Part shown: positions 1 through 12,480 of the stretch, piece after piece
Layout of the letters: the number at the start of each line of letters is the position of its first letter
Position numbering within the stretch: position 1 is the first letter of the stretch
From: Nymphalis io
Lineage: Eukaryota; Arthropoda; Insecta; Lepidoptera; Nymphalidae
NCBI RefSeq assembly: GCF_905147045.1
Contig: NC_065898.1
Span: 7,688,001 to 7,752,000, forward strand
Length of the DNA stretch: 64,000 bases
Reading direction: 5' to 3'
Made by a program: the position numbers and the translations under genes
The notes under the pieces: generated by a model
Told to the model about the DNA's origin: nothing
The model's input: the letters and a program-made list of their open reading frames with translations, nothing else
The model's database searches: none

Positions 1-703
1 GACTCAGCCTTTGGGCTAAATAAGCGCCAGCTCTTGGGTCACCAAAAGTGTGGACCAGTTTTTTAGAAATATCTTTTATGTTTTTTTTTGTATCGGACGA
101 CCATGGACCCAATGTTTCAAAACCCAGCCCCGCAAATTCATATCCATCGGATAAAAGTGTATATTTGCGGCGCTTGAGTATTTGAGCAGCTTCAGCGGCA
201 CTGGCTTTACGAGACGTATTCTTGATATGAGATACTGCCAGCGTATCTACGCAAGTTGCATCCCACACAAGAACACGTCCCATCGACTCTTGCACTAATG
301 TCACTCCATCGGGTCTCTCGCCATCATCTCTGCATAAACCATTCGGTTCCAAAGTAGCAGGAATCGATGCTGTGACAAAAGCCCGACGAATTATGTCATT
401 AAGAGATCTATGGCGATATGCACGGCCAACGCTTTTGCGGCAGCTAAGTCCATGGCGTCCGAAATGATCCACCGGGGTACCACAGGGACATGTGTGAGGC
501 TCGCACACCTTTAAACCTAAGCGAAGGCATACGGCGATGCGTATCGTTGCCCGATCAAGTACTGTCCCTAGATTTTTAGAAGGGAGAGCCTGAAGCCAGT
601 GGCCTGACTCTCTTTCAGATACAGCTAGCAGTCTTGCAAGGTCTGTATTTGAAGTACACTGGGACAGGAGCAAATTGTGTGTAAGTTTAATACGGGGTGA
701 ATC
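1..703 (-). mobile_element. C-terminal zinc-knuckle and restriction-like endonuclease region of a non-LTR retrotransposon (partial)
   Basis: An open frame of about 234 codons on the - strand, bounded upstream by a TGA at 704-706 and running off the left edge. It reads through the conserved run ESGHWLQALPSKNLGTVLD, then a Cys/His cluster (CPCGTPVDHFGRHGLSC, about 437-490), an RHRSLNDIIRRA segment, and ERPDG followed 15 residues later by WDATCVDT (aspartates at 308-310 and 260-262). Zinc knuckle then (R/K)PD...D is the arrangement of the C-terminal restriction-like endonuclease of R2/R4/NeSL-type LINEs, which nicks target DNA for target-primed reverse transcription. No reverse transcriptase domain is visible beside it, so the copy is 5'-truncated. 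The lack of stops and balanced codon use, against very AT-rich flanks, suggest a fairly recent insertion. The clade assignment is from memory of the family. Confidence 0.72.
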
Positions 704-1398
704 TCAGTGCTTTTGACAAGAAAATAAAATATTGTATATAGTATTTTATTAAATTTAACAATTTAAACCGTGTTATAATTAAAATAATTTAAATGAAATT
801 ATTACAGATCCTTTGTACTTATAGTATATTAGGTAAAGCAAATTTTAAGATGACAATGGGACTTACTTCTTTATACATGGATATTAAGTACTCGTAGTTA
901 AGTAATTTTTAATGATAAACCGACGTAAAGCTACGGTATATTATAAATTATATAAAACCTCAACAACAATGTTTTGTAGCTTAGCTAATAAATCAACATT
1001 ACATCCACGGTTAATTAACCTATTTGAATTTTGAATTTTTCTAAAAGTGAAATCTGAGATAAAGGCTGAATTTTATTAAAATAAATTGATGCTCAATTAT
1101 GTTTTACAACCTAGAGGCTAGAGTGTGCAATATATGTATAAATAAATATAAAGGCTAAAGTTGATTGATATGTTTTTTATGTGAAATTAGAAAGCTCTTT
1201 CAAAGAATTTGATCTCTGCGATTTCATATTAAAGTAGTTCGTGGCCACTTATTTACATTTTTTTTACTTACTATCAGAGATAGTATTATTTTACTCTCTC
1301 CGTTTGCTTTGAATTTTTAGCGATCTTATCATAATATTAAAACATAAAGTAAAAAAAGATAATTTCATGAATGAAGAGTATCCTAACAAAGTATTTGT

Positions 1399-1459
1399 TT
1401 TATTCAATTTTATTAAATATGCAAGATTATTTATTCAGTTTTATTAAATATGCAAGATT
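1399..1459. repeat. 31-bp tandem duplication, two copies
   Basis: The block TTTATTCARTTTTATTAAAT followed by ATGCAAGATTA occurs twice back to back with one C/G difference. This looks like a simple local duplication. Confidence 0.8.
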
Positions 1460-2277
1460 AGCTTTGTAGATTTCAAGATTGATATTTTAATATTTTAAAT
1501 ATAATTATTCTTGTTGTGTAGGTACACTTACCTACATCATGTTTTTGTTTCAGTTAATAATATTTAAATTTATTCATAATCTAAATTGTTAACATTATGA
1601 ATGACTTACATAATTAAATAAATAAATTAACTAGTATAAAAAATATATTTAATGGAGCTTCCGTATAATTATTTCGAAAAAATCTGTTACAAATTCTGTT
1701 GAAAACTAAAGTTCAATGATTTATAATGATTAATTTGCATTATTATATTATATAAGCATGAAAATAATATTTAGACTTTTTAAGATAGGACATTATGTAG
1801 ATTTATAAGCTATTAACATATTTTTTATTATAATACTAAGTAATAATAATGAGAAAATATATAACGCACCTTTTATTTCTTATAAAAATCCAGAAAACAC
1901 AATTATTTTAAAGTGTTATCTTTATTTCAAAACACAATATATTTATCTAGAAAACTGAGTTTGTAGGCGCTGTACGCCGGTTGGCCCACAACTGCGCTCA
2001 CCGTCGAGCCGTTGTTCCACTCTCGTAGCTTTCTCCGATAACGGTATAATAATATAAAAGTCACCAACTCATAGAAATTTCTTATAATTTTAGTATGTAA
2101 ATCGCTATTTTAAAATATAAGTTAATAACTATGAATAGAATATTGGTGTGCATTTTTTTGGATTTATTTTATAAAAAAGTGGTGATGCAATTTATATGCT
2201 AAAGATACAGAACAGAGATATAAAAAAATAGTCAAAAGTTGTAAAAAATAGATAATTGAGACTACGGTACAGATATT

Positions 2278-2331
2278 ATAAATTATTGTTGGTTAATTAA
2301 ATTATTGTTGTTTAATTAAATTATTGTTGTA
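2278..2331. repeat. 19-bp tandem repeat, about 2.7 units
   Basis: The unit AAATTATTGTTGKTTAATT repeats with one substitution. It is a small AT-rich minisatellite with no visible function. Confidence 0.75.
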
Positions 2332-4127
2332 GGTGATTGCTACTCTAAGTCTTATGCAAGTTGGGGTTGAAATATGGCCTTGGTGACGAAAGTGAGTGGT
2401 AAATTTAATCCTAGTTGAACATTAGATATTTAGTCTATTTTTTTTGGTCGAAATTCTCTTATATTAATTATTATTTCCAATTCTTATTTTTTCAATTATT
2501 ATTATATATTTTTTTCCAATTATTATTTCCAAAGCTACCATACAAAAACAAAGTAAGTCTGTTCACACATAGAGGAGATAAAGGTTTTAACTGATTTGTC
2601 ATTATACACATGGTCCATTTTATACAATTACTCTCGTAAAAAGTTTGTCCCGTAACTTGCCTATAAAGTTTATATGATTTTTGTTTGTGAACTGTTTAAT
2701 TTTGGACTTTATAAGAAGGAAAAGACGTAAATTAAAATTCAGATACATACAATAAATAATGACAGCCAATAACAATTACAATTTTAATAATATACAACTT
2801 GTCTTCAGCAAGCAACAATGTCACTGTGTCTCATTAGAATTCTTATTGTCTTGAAAACATATTATTGTCGATTGTTTGTCTTTAATAAAATCGATCACAA
2901 TCAGAAAGAGTTTGATAAGACTGCGGCATTAATTTTAACTAAATCAAATAAAAGATTTTGTTTTATTTATGCGTAATTATACGAATTGAGAATTAGCGTA
3001 AATATAAAAAGACATCATCGATACTGTATTGCAACCTTTAACAGGGAAAGCTTTGAAATCTCTCGGTGTAAAGCAAAAATAGTATACACAAGGTTTTAAT
3101 GGATTGCTATATTCATCGTAAAAGAAAAGACAAAACGACATTTATGCAAAAAAAAGTGTTCTTGAAAATAAAGTATTCGCAACCAATCGTTTATGACTAA
3201 TAATTTTCATTATAAAATGTATTCCGGTATTCTACATGACATGACTCTACAGAAATCTAGCGTATTTTTTAAGATAGAATGTTAATGTTGATGATGCGCA
3301 ATAGATTTCTTTAAAAGATATTTTCTTAACGCTCTAAATGCCACCCAGCCAAATGCAAGTAGTATACGGGTAAGTGTGTAAGTTTTAGAGGTTGCTACAA
3401 GATAATATGCGTATTTGTATTCCATTCCCGTAGAATGCTCATTAATCGAGGTCGTACAATTGTTATGCATCATCAAATGGACTGAAGAGGCGTTTTTAAG
3501 TTCTGACAAGCTGTTTGTGTGTCACAGAAAAACAAATGGTTATATTTATTTTAACTAGATACACTTTCATTTGTAAACAAAAATGGACGAGTTTCATTAA
3601 ATTTCACTCTGTATTTATTGAAGAAAAAATAAAAAGATACTGTAAACTGTTGTAACATAAACGTTGTCTGGTTCTGAATTATTTTGACCTATATCCAATA
3701 ACTATTTAAAATTTAAATAAGAATGTATTATATTGCTTTATAACGAAACTATATGTCGAAATAGAATATGCCTTTCAAAGGCTAAGTTTTAAAGTTACAA
3801 ATGTTTTTCCACATTATATTTTCATGCAAATTATCCCAGCAGGCTATTACTTCAGGTTTAGTTTACATTACTTTTCATGTATTTTGTAACAAAATGGAGT
3901 TTTACAAATTGCGATGTTAGTGCTAATAATGGCTTTACCGTGAAGTATTATGTTTAGCAGTTCAGTTTTGTAATGTTTGGTAAGTATTGTCTTAATGAAA
4001 TACTGAAAATTACGTAGCATACATGTTTTATTAAATTCTATCATAAGTAGGTACTCATGTTACAACGATGTTTATAAAAATAAAAAACAAATGACCTGTA
4101 CTCTACCAAGCTGTTCTAATGCAGATA

Positions 4128-4285
4128 GGTGAATACACATGAGGCAGAATTTCAGTGAAATTCGACTAAGTTTCTAGATAAATTTTAAACAGAAATTAAA
4201 AAAATGAAAACTCATTGGTGCTTGCCCAGGTTTGAATCCGGTTGCTTAATATTCAAGTGGTTTTGCCATTGGGCCATCTTTGCAT
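4128..4285 (-). mobile_element. Degenerate SINE, family B, reverse orientation
   Basis: Read on the - strand it starts with a tRNA-like head (GATGGCCCAATGGC... and box-B-like GGTTCAAACCTGGGCAAGC) and later carries the family-B body sequence AATTTCACTGAAATTCTGCC. It matches the better-preserved copies at 28880 and 54428 with many substitutions and a deletion. Confidence 0.7.
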
Positions 4286-5214
4286 ACGTATCCTTAGTCA
4301 AAAAAAGTATCATTTGAACGAAAGTGGCAGCATTAAATATATAAGAAATTTCTAAAATAAGAACTCAAAGATGGTTGTCAACAGAGTCTATGATATATAT
4401 AGTATATTTTGTGAGAAAACAAGCATACAATAAAATAGCATAGGTTTTCTTCTAATACATAACATAATATAGGGTGATGATAAGCCTATGTGCAATCTCG
4501 TGTATGGGTAAATCAGCGACTTGTCCCAATCAACCGTAAAAGGAAAGAAAAAAAAAATATTAAGGTTTTGTGAAAATTGGCTCATATGTGATGATAAATA
4601 TTGAAGATGTTGTGAAAAATCATACAGACTTGGAGCTTTACTGGCATGCGTCGCGTAAACCAATAGGGTTATACGAGTATAAATTACGATATAAATGTTC
4701 AGTGTATACCTTATTCTCCTCTTCGAAGGACGGACGGATAGCTAGTATGGGTATTATAATATTTTTTTTCTAATACTATAAAGTAAAAACGAGACATTTA
4801 AATCGTATCACAAATTATTGTTTTACTTTAGTAAAGCAAGATTCATTATTCAGTAGCAATCTTCCTAGACGGGTTTTTATTAGACTTAATCTTATATGGG
4901 CAGCATGTTACTTACAAGGATGCAAAGGAAATTTTAATTAATTATAAATCACTGCTATATTATATGTTATGTTTAAATATGAGCTTGCGTCAAGGATATA
5001 TACTTACTGTGATAGTAGAGGAATCTAGTGCACGCTTAGAAAGACACATATACTACTACTCGCTCTGTTCCACAAAAATGTAATTTAATCTATCAATTAA
5101 ACACACAGATAAGCGGGGTATCTTTACTATCCCCGTCTGTATAATTATGACAAAATATCAATTGAAATCACAATATGTTTCGATCACGCAAAAAATACGT
5201 GCAGGATTAGTCGC
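4286..5214. other. AT-rich intergenic DNA, nothing recognised
   Basis: No gene or clear repeat. Short open frames (for example 4388-4663 on - and 4570-4773 on +) overlap each other on opposite strands and show no recognisable domain. Confidence 0.5.
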
Positions 5215-5504
5215 AATTTTTTTTATAGAATAGGAAGGCGGACGAGCATATGGGCCACCTGATGGTAAATGGTCACCAACGTCCATAGACATTGGCATTG
5301 TAAGAAATGTTAACGCTTACATCACCAATGCGCCACCAACCTTGGAAACTAAGATGTTATGTCTCTTGTGCCTGTAATTACACTGGCTCACTCACCCTTC
5401 AAACCGGAACACAACAAATACCAAGTACTGCTGTTTTGCGGTAGAATATCTGATGAGTGGGTGGTACCTACCCCGACGAGCTTGCACAAAACTCTACCAC
5501 CAGT
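5215..5504 (-). mobile_element. SINE-like repeat, family C, near full length
   Basis: On the - strand it runs from ACTGGTGGTAGAGTTTTGTG to CGCCTTCCTATTCTATAAAA. The same roughly 290-bp sequence recurs at seven other places in this window in both orientations. The ATAAAA-type 3' end gives the orientation and suggests retroposition. There is no obvious tRNA promoter head. Confidence 0.8.
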
Positions 5505-5921
5505 GAAATAAATACGCATTTTAATACACGTGGTCTTGTTATCGTGCTGCTAGCTCAGCTAATTTAGGGAACAATTTTTTTTTTAATTATTTGTATTACA
5601 ACTGATGAATACTTAATATACTTAACGAATGTGATTTAAAAAAATTGTAATACGCGCAATTAATTTATCCAACATATTATATATAAGTACGTTTGGTGGC
5701 TTCTTTATAAATTTACTAAAATTATGTTGGCTTTTCTATTTAATTGTAATTTTATAGAACTTTGAGAGAGAGATGAAACTGCTAAATCTGTTTAAGGTTT
5801 ATTCTATTTGTATAATTTTAGAAAGGAGAATTATTATAATTAATTTAGATGAAATGGTCAGTTTAAATGTATTTAGTATAATTCTTAAGTCTTATATGAT
5901 TTATAAATTACTTATTTCGCA

Positions 5922-8790
5922 ATGGTATCCAAAATAGCGATTTTGTACCAAAACGTGCGAGGTCTTAGAACAAAAACTACTGAGTTTTTTTCGAATATAT
6001 TAAATTGTGAACATGACATAATTTGTCTAACTGAAACGTGGTTATTACCTGGAATTTTTGATTCAGAAATTTTTGATAGTCGCTACTCGGTCTATAGATG
6101 TGATCGTAACTACAATGAACGTAACGATAAAATGGGAGGCGGTGTCCTGATTGCGGTGCGTAACGGACTCGTTGTTAAAGACCCTGTCTTTTTGCCGTCA
6201 AACGATATTGTTTCCTGTGACGTTTTTTCATTATGCGTAGCTTTAAGGACAAAAGGTAAGCCCGTTAATTGTAGATTTTTTTGTTGTTATTTTCCTCAGT
6301 CGGGTTCACAATTTCAAGATCAGTTGAACTTTTATGAACGTATCTCTGAATTAGTGATATTGAATCCGAAAGATATATTTTTAATAGTAGGTGATTTTAA
6401 TGTTCCCAGTGCTATTTGGTCTCCTTCGTCCACATCCGCTGAGCTCTGTGAGAATATTGGAAACTCAATGGTCAATGCAATGTCTTCCTTCATGTCCTTA
6501 AATAACTTTTCCCAATATAACTTAGTCTCAAACATCAATAATCGTCAATTAGACCTTGTCTTCAGTAAATGAAATTGTAGGGTTATGCGCTGTGAAACAC
6601 CTTTAGTAAAGGAAGATTTACACCATCCCACGTTGGATATTATGTTAATAGATATTAACATTAGTAGCTTTCTTAGCCCTCCTCGTATAGTTAAACTTTT
6701 TCATAAAGCTGACTATAAAATAATTAATGAATTATTGGCTAACATTGATTGGTCGGTTATTTCTGATTACTATGATATTGACACATCCGTTGAGAAATTC
6801 TATTACATAATCAATGATATAATTACAAAGAATATTCCTTCTAAAGTGGTTGTTGATCTTAGTAAGTATCCAGCGTGGTATTCTCCTGCACTTATTAAAA
6901 TTATTAAAGAAAAACTAAAATATCACAAAAAATGGAAAATGTATGATAATTACAGTGATTACAGTACTTTTAAATTACTTCGTGATAGACAAAAAAGGGT
7001 TGAAAAGACATGCTACGATAACTATCTTGATTTTGCGGAAAATAATATTTTGAGAAACTAAGTGTTTTTGGACATTTGTCAAGACCAAACAGAATACAAA
7101 TGACATACCTGAGCGGCTATATTATAACGATATCTCAACAAGTGACGGTCAGCAAATAAGCAATCTATTTAATGAATATTTCTATACATCCTTTGAACAT
7201 AGTACACATCTTAACAATTTTTCCTGTAACAGTCAAAATAATAGTGGATATGCTAATACAATTAATTTGTCATCTGTTGATATTTCACTTGCTGATGTTC
7301 GTAAGTATTTGAAAACCTTAAATATTAAAAAAGGTAGCGGATCCGACGGTATACCACCTCTTTTTCTAAGTAAATGCTATATGACTATATCTATTCCTTT
7401 ACATTTATTGTTTTGTATTTCCCTTCATACATGTACTATGCCTTCAATTTGGAAACAGTCTTATGTTGTGCCTATTTTTAAAAATGGAGATTGACATGAT
7501 ATCAAAAATTATCGTCCTATTTCGAAATTAAGTTCAATTCCAAAACTTTTTGAACGTATAATTTATGACAAAATCTTTCCAAGCATACGTCCCATAATTA
7601 TTGACCAGCAGCATGGATTTATTAACAAGAAATCAACTGAAACTAATTTGTGTGAATTCACTGACTATGTTTTGACTGCAATGGACAAAGGATATCAGGT
7701 GGACGTTGTGTACACCGATTACTCTTAAGCGTTTGACAAAATCTCTCATTCTATCTTAATAGCAAACATGGAGTTCATCGGTGTACATGGTGACCTCCTT
7801 AGATGGATTAAGTCATATTTATTGAATAGAAGTCAAGCCGTGACTGTGAAACGATATTGCTCATCTTTTCTACCCGTTCCATCTGGAGTCCCTCAAGGCT
7901 CACATCTTGGACCACTGTTTTTTAATATATATATAAATGATGTTGTTTCGGTATTTGCATCTTTTAAATTTCTATTATATGCTGATGATACAAAAACTTA
8001 TAAAATTATTAAGAGTGTTGATGATTGTATTAGTCTGCAAAAAGATTTGAACTTACTTAGCGATTATTGTACTACCAATTCGCTGTTTTTGAATATAAAG
8101 AAATGTAATTGTATAACATATACCAGAAAAAGAAAAGTGATCATTTACAACTACCGATTTAAGGAAAATGATATAAAACGTGTATCAGTGGTCAAAGATC
8201 TTGGAATAACACTCGATTCTAAACTTCTTTTCGATGAACACATAAATTCCATAACTTCTAAAGCGTTTCGTATGCTAGGATTTGTGCTGAGGATTTCCAG
8301 AGAGTTTAAGCGTGTTTCAACTTTTGCTCTTTTATATAAATCATTTGTGAGACCTATTCTAGAATACGCTTGCACTGTCTGGAATCCACAGTATAGTAAA
8401 TATATAGAATTCATCGAAAATATTCAGGAAAAGTTTTTAAAATATTTAAAATTTTCGTCTATAAATAATTTGAATCAAATAGAAAAGATACCGACAACTG
8501 AACAGAGACGACTTGAACGTGATATGGTGTTTTTATATAAATTGATCCACAACATATTTGATTCCCCTTATCTCCTTTCTAAAATAAATATCAAGTGTCC
8601 TCGCCCTGGTAGTCGCAACAAATCTATTTTTGATTTTCCATTGACAAAGACTAAATATGCAGCAAATGCATTTATTAATAGATCATCTAAACAGTACAAT
8701 AAAACATTTATTGAATGTGATATATTTCATCTCTCCCTTAAAAAATTCAAACTGCAAGTAAAAGAAATATTATACTCTGAAGAGCCTTAA
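5922..8790 (+). pseudogene. Decayed APE-type LINE (Jockey/CR1 group): endonuclease and reverse transcriptase
   Basis: An inactivated ORF2. The N-terminal part is an AP-like endonuclease with QNVRGLRTK, ICLTETWL, GGGVLIAV, LIVGDFN and RQLDLVFS; the late histidine motif is visible as EDLHHPTLDI. It is followed by reverse transcriptase with GSGSDGIPP, VPIFKNGD, YRPIS, DYS*AFDKISHS, PSGVPQGSHLGPLFFNIYIND and the catalytic LLYADD at about 7972. The frame is broken by an in-frame TGA (6570-6572), a frameshift near 7050-7062, TGA (7492-7494) and TAA (7726-7728, replacing the usual Lys of motif A). The remaining 340-codon stretch (7768-8790) is open to a terminal TAA. ORF1 is not visible upstream. 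The exact clade is uncertain. Confidence 0.92.
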
Positions 8791-9076
8791 TTTACTCATG
8801 CATTTTTAATTAATTAATTATAATTTGATTATTTATTATTAAATTATGTTTTCTTGATTTAAAAATTAAATTTATATTAAATTAAATTATATAAATGAAT
8901 TATATAATTTCATGCACCTATTAAATATAAAAAATGTCTTGTTTTGTAATTACTTATGATTAATTTATAAATGGAAACTGTTTTGGTTTAAGAATTGTTT
9001 TATATTTTTTATTTTATTGTAATTATTTCACTGTTTGTTTCCTGTACACTAAATAAATAAATAAATAAATAAATGA
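8791..9076 (+). mobile_element. 3' UTR and (TAAA)n tail of the LINE
   Basis: AT-rich sequence after the LINE stop codon ends in about five TAAA units (9049-9076), the tetranucleotide tail typical of several APE-type LINE clades. It marks the 3' end of the insertion. Confidence 0.75.
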
Positions 9077-9750
9077 ATCTTGATCATAAAAAAAGGTAAG
9101 ACCTTACCAATAATTTCCTCCATCCTGTACTTTTACAGTACATGCGACCTATATACTAGTTTTTGTAGGATCTAAATAATTGGGCAAAAACAAATAATCA
9201 ATACTTGGAAAACATGTAAATCCTTTTTAGAATTTCCCTTGTATGCAATATGACAAATTAAGGTATTATTAAAACGACCATGATATTTTTAATGTTTATG
9301 TTTAAATATCAGACCGAAAACGGACAGTTAAAATTTTACTTTTAATTGAAGCGTTTTAATAACGAACTGTTTTCATTTTATATGGACTTTGTATGGTTGT
9401 AAGTGATTAATGGTGACATTATAAAATATCTTGTAACTAAGTATTATAATTTAACCGATGATTAATTTAAATTTAGTCACAATAAAGACACAACAAATGA
9501 ACAATTTATGGTAACAAGGTACGACTATCGAAGTATTATTTAAGCCAATTAAGTAGAGATCTAATAATTCTAATAAAAATGTTAATATTATCCCTTCACC
9601 TACAATAGTAAATTTCTACTCTTCCACCTTTGTATCAACTTCCATTCCTTTTTAAGGAGCTAGGACACATTATTTACGAACAGCTTGTACAGTATATTGC
9701 GTTGAATCGTCTTTGAATCGTTTGCAGTTCGGATTATCACCCGGAAATAG
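9077..9750. other. AT-rich intergenic DNA, nothing recognised
   Basis: No coding potential, RNA gene or clear repeat seen between the LINE tail and the next SINE. Confidence 0.5.
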
Positions 9751-10100
9751 CCCTGCACTTGATGTAAGGCCGCAGACCCGGAGGTGCTGGGTTCAATTCC
9801 CAGGTCGGGCCAATAAAGTTATTAGGTTTTTCTGTCAGAAAATTAAAAGTTGGAAGTGTGTACACTCTCGTGCCTCGGAAAGCACGTAAAGCCATTGGTC
9901 CTACGCCTAAACTCTTTCCGGTCGTGTCGGATTGCCGTCCCATCGGATTATGAGAGTTAGGGTATAGAGAGTGCATTTGTGTTTGCGCATACATTTGTGC
10001 ACTATAATATATCCTGCGTAGTTGGCTAATCTCTCTTGAGATTGGCCGCCGTGGCCGAAATCGGTCTGGAGGACATTATTATTATTACAATAGCATAATA
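9751..10100 (+). mobile_element. tRNA-derived SINE, family A
   Basis: It contains a box-B-like GGTTCAATTCC in the tRNA-like head (box A mostly lost), the shared core (GTTGGAAGTGTGTACACTC, CCTCGGAAAGCACGTAAAGC, CATCGGATTATGAGAGT, TTGTGCACTATAATATATC) and a 3' end GAAATCGGTCTGGAGGACAT followed by an (ATT)n-like tail. Open frames on its opposite strand are by-products of the repeat. Confidence 0.85.
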
Positions 10101-10109
10101 ATAGGCAAT

Positions 10110-10135
10110 AATATATATATATATATATATATATG
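10110..10135. repeat. (AT)n microsatellite
   Basis: Uninterrupted AT dinucleotide run just downstream of the family-A SINE. Confidence 0.9.
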
Positions 10136-10288
10136 CACCTATGTGCATGAGCTAAGGTTCCACTGATAATAATTACATATTTACAAAAAAATAACAAAGA
10201 AAAAATATACAGAAAATTACATAGGTAAAACATTATAAAATCAAATGAGATCAATAAATATAAAGGTAAGGTATAATTAAGAGTAAAA

Positions 10289-10316
10289 TAATATATATAT
10301 ATATATATATATATAA
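10289..10316. repeat. (AT)n microsatellite
   Basis: A second AT run of about 13-14 units within AT-rich DNA. Confidence 0.9.
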
Positions 10317-10982
10317 ATACAAATATAACAAATACAAATATATATACATATATAATTTAAATTTAATTATTTAATGCCAACAGGCAACATTAACATACTA
10401 AAGCCAAGCAAATAAGATTATGGCTACAGTGGCAAATTTATAACGGACTAAATTTTGTCACTAGAGAGCACTTTACATTTTTGTTAGGTTAAAACTTAAG
10501 AAAATGCTATATTGCTTACATTTTAATTAATTAGTTTTTAAACTCAGCATTATTTTAAAGTAAGTATCGATCCGTTGTATTTCGATATCTAGTAACACTA
10601 AAAAATAACAATAAAAAAAATTATGACACTGCCAACGTCGGATGGAAATCTATCAAAAATGTATCCATTATATTCAGGTCAATCTAAAAATTAAGCCTTA
10701 AAATGCGATGGGCCTTAACCCGTCTATGGAAAATTTACTGGTTATTAAAATATATGATACTTAACATTTAAAGATACATAAATATTTATTAATTATAACA
10801 TTTAGTAGTTTTTAAATGTTAAACTGAACCTCACTATTAAGATAATTAAATGTTTCATATAACAAAAAATCCATTAATATTAACGACGGTAATTTTTACA
10901 ATATATAACCAACGTATATAATTATAATTTCAAAGAATTTTTTACTCTGTTGTCTTGTTTATTTTAGATAAAGACCAATTTA

Positions 10983-11125
10983 GTTTATTTATTTATTTTA
11001 TTTTGGACAACCAACAGTAGACATTAGACATTAGATAGACAGTTAAAAAGAGGTGGAAAAGGTTTTTTGACAAATGTTCTACTAATAATACGTTATCACA
11101 TCATTCGTAAAAGCATCACATTATA
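10983..11125 (-). mobile_element. 3' end of a LINE with (TAAA)n tail, family H, reverse orientation
   Basis: Read on the - strand, CTGTCTATCTAATGTCTA then CTACTGTTGGTTGTCC leads into an AAATAAAATAAATAAAT tail. The same junction occurs on the + strand at 34520-34582. This is the signature of a retroelement 3' terminus. Confidence 0.65.
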
Positions 11126-12007
11126 CATTAAATAGTTAACAATTACAAGTCCATAAAAATACAATTACATTAACATCATTAAAATTATTAAAAATATTTT
11201 GGAATTATTATTAAATTTACGAATGAATATTTATATAAACTTACATATTAATTAAGAGAACACAAAAAAAAACAATTTTAGATAACAAAAAAAAAAATGT
11301 CATAATTCTGTATAAGTTAGTGAATTTATTGATGGCAAGATAGTTAAAGTACTACTGTAGGACTACTGTAGTATGTAGTACTACTGTAGGACTTTCTCTA
11401 TTTTCTACTTAAGTATAATGATTTCTTAGTCAAAGCCTCGAGCATGATCATGACTATTGCTTGACACCTGTCACATACTTACTAGATTATAATTATTATT
11501 ATATTCATCTCTATAAATATAATGCTAGTAAAGTTTGTTTTATTAATTGTCAAGAATTTAAAAATATTTGAATTCAGCCTATTTTATAAAATTAGTAAAA
11601 TGAATGTAATTGAATGTTTAAGGAAATATTGCAAGCAAAGTCGTTTTAAAGCGTGTTAGTCATAAGTTTCTATAAGGCGCACGACCCATAATAATTTCTA
11701 ACGGGTAAATAACCAGTAGTATATAATAAATTATAAAACGCAAAAGAAAATAAAATTATATTACGTGACTTTTAAATGAAATTTTGAAATAGTTGAAATA
11801 TAATTCTATAAAACATAGTCTAGCATATAATTTAATCACAGATATTTATTATTATTAAAAGTCAGTTTCAACTTTCATTATTTATTTTTTTACGATATTA
11901 ATGTTAGCACATACCAGTCAAGTTTCCACTTATAACTAAAACATAATTAGAGCAGAACAAACTCATAATAATAAAACAAAAAACATGCGAGAAGTGGAAA
12001 TTTAAAT

Positions 12008-12480
12008 TTAAGAATTAGGATTTATTAGCTCTGACAAAGACTTCCTAAAGTTTGCGATTGATTCCGCAAATAAATCGATACTGAAAAATTTAGTATTATA
12101 TTCCTTACAAACCTGTATGAAGGAGTTTCGCGTATAATTAGTTTTTAAAAAGGGCAAACTAAACAAAGCCTTTTCCGTGTACGTACATTAGGACTGAAAC
12201 TTAAGCAATTAAGAAGGTATGGTGAATCTATATAATCCCTAATTAATTTAAACAAAAATAATTGATCTCTCAGCGTTCGACGACCAACTAGTGCGGTAAT
12301 TGGAATAATTTCATTTATAGCACGACATTTAATAATAAGGCATCCTATAAATTTCCCTTGCATTTTTTCTAACATCTCAATGTATAAATTGTATCGTGGA
12401 TTCCGAATTATAGATCCATATTCAAAATAGATCGAATCAATGCTTTATACAAAAGAACGAACGTTGAGTTACACTTAAAA
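12008..12480 (-). pseudogene. C-terminal fragment of a LINE reverse transcriptase ORF
   Basis: On the - strand one frame reads NSTFVLLYKALIRSILNMDL. After a frame change it continues MLEKMQGKFIGCLIIKCR, TLRDQLFLFKLIRDYIDSPY and finally KTNYTRNSFIQVCKEYN, with a terminal TAA at 12008-12010. It aligns throughout with the C-terminal end of the LINE at 5922-8790 (STFALLYKSFVRPIL, FLYKLIHNIFDSPYLLS, KTKYAANAFINRSSKQYN). It is therefore a 5'-truncated, diverged relative with at least one frameshift and stops in the upstream part. Confidence 0.85.

Larger units (their letters stand above)
704..4127. other. AT-rich intergenic DNA without a recognised gene
   Basis: No coding region or well-conserved repeat is visible. 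It contains a 31-bp tandem duplication (1399-1459), a roughly 2.7-copy 19-bp tandem repeat (2278-2331) and an isolated GC-rich patch at about 1964-2036 that I could not assign. Short open frames here have no recognisable similarity and low-complexity AT-biased composition. Confidence 0.6.

Noticed and set aside
1964..2036. GC-rich patch, possible short exon (LREWNNGSTVSAVVGQPAYS on the - strand)
   Set aside because: Too short, no convincing splice sites and no recognised family; mentioned only as an unassigned patch.
11351..11395. Repeated GTACTACTGTAGGACT motif
   Set aside because: Just a short local duplication with no array structure or wider context.
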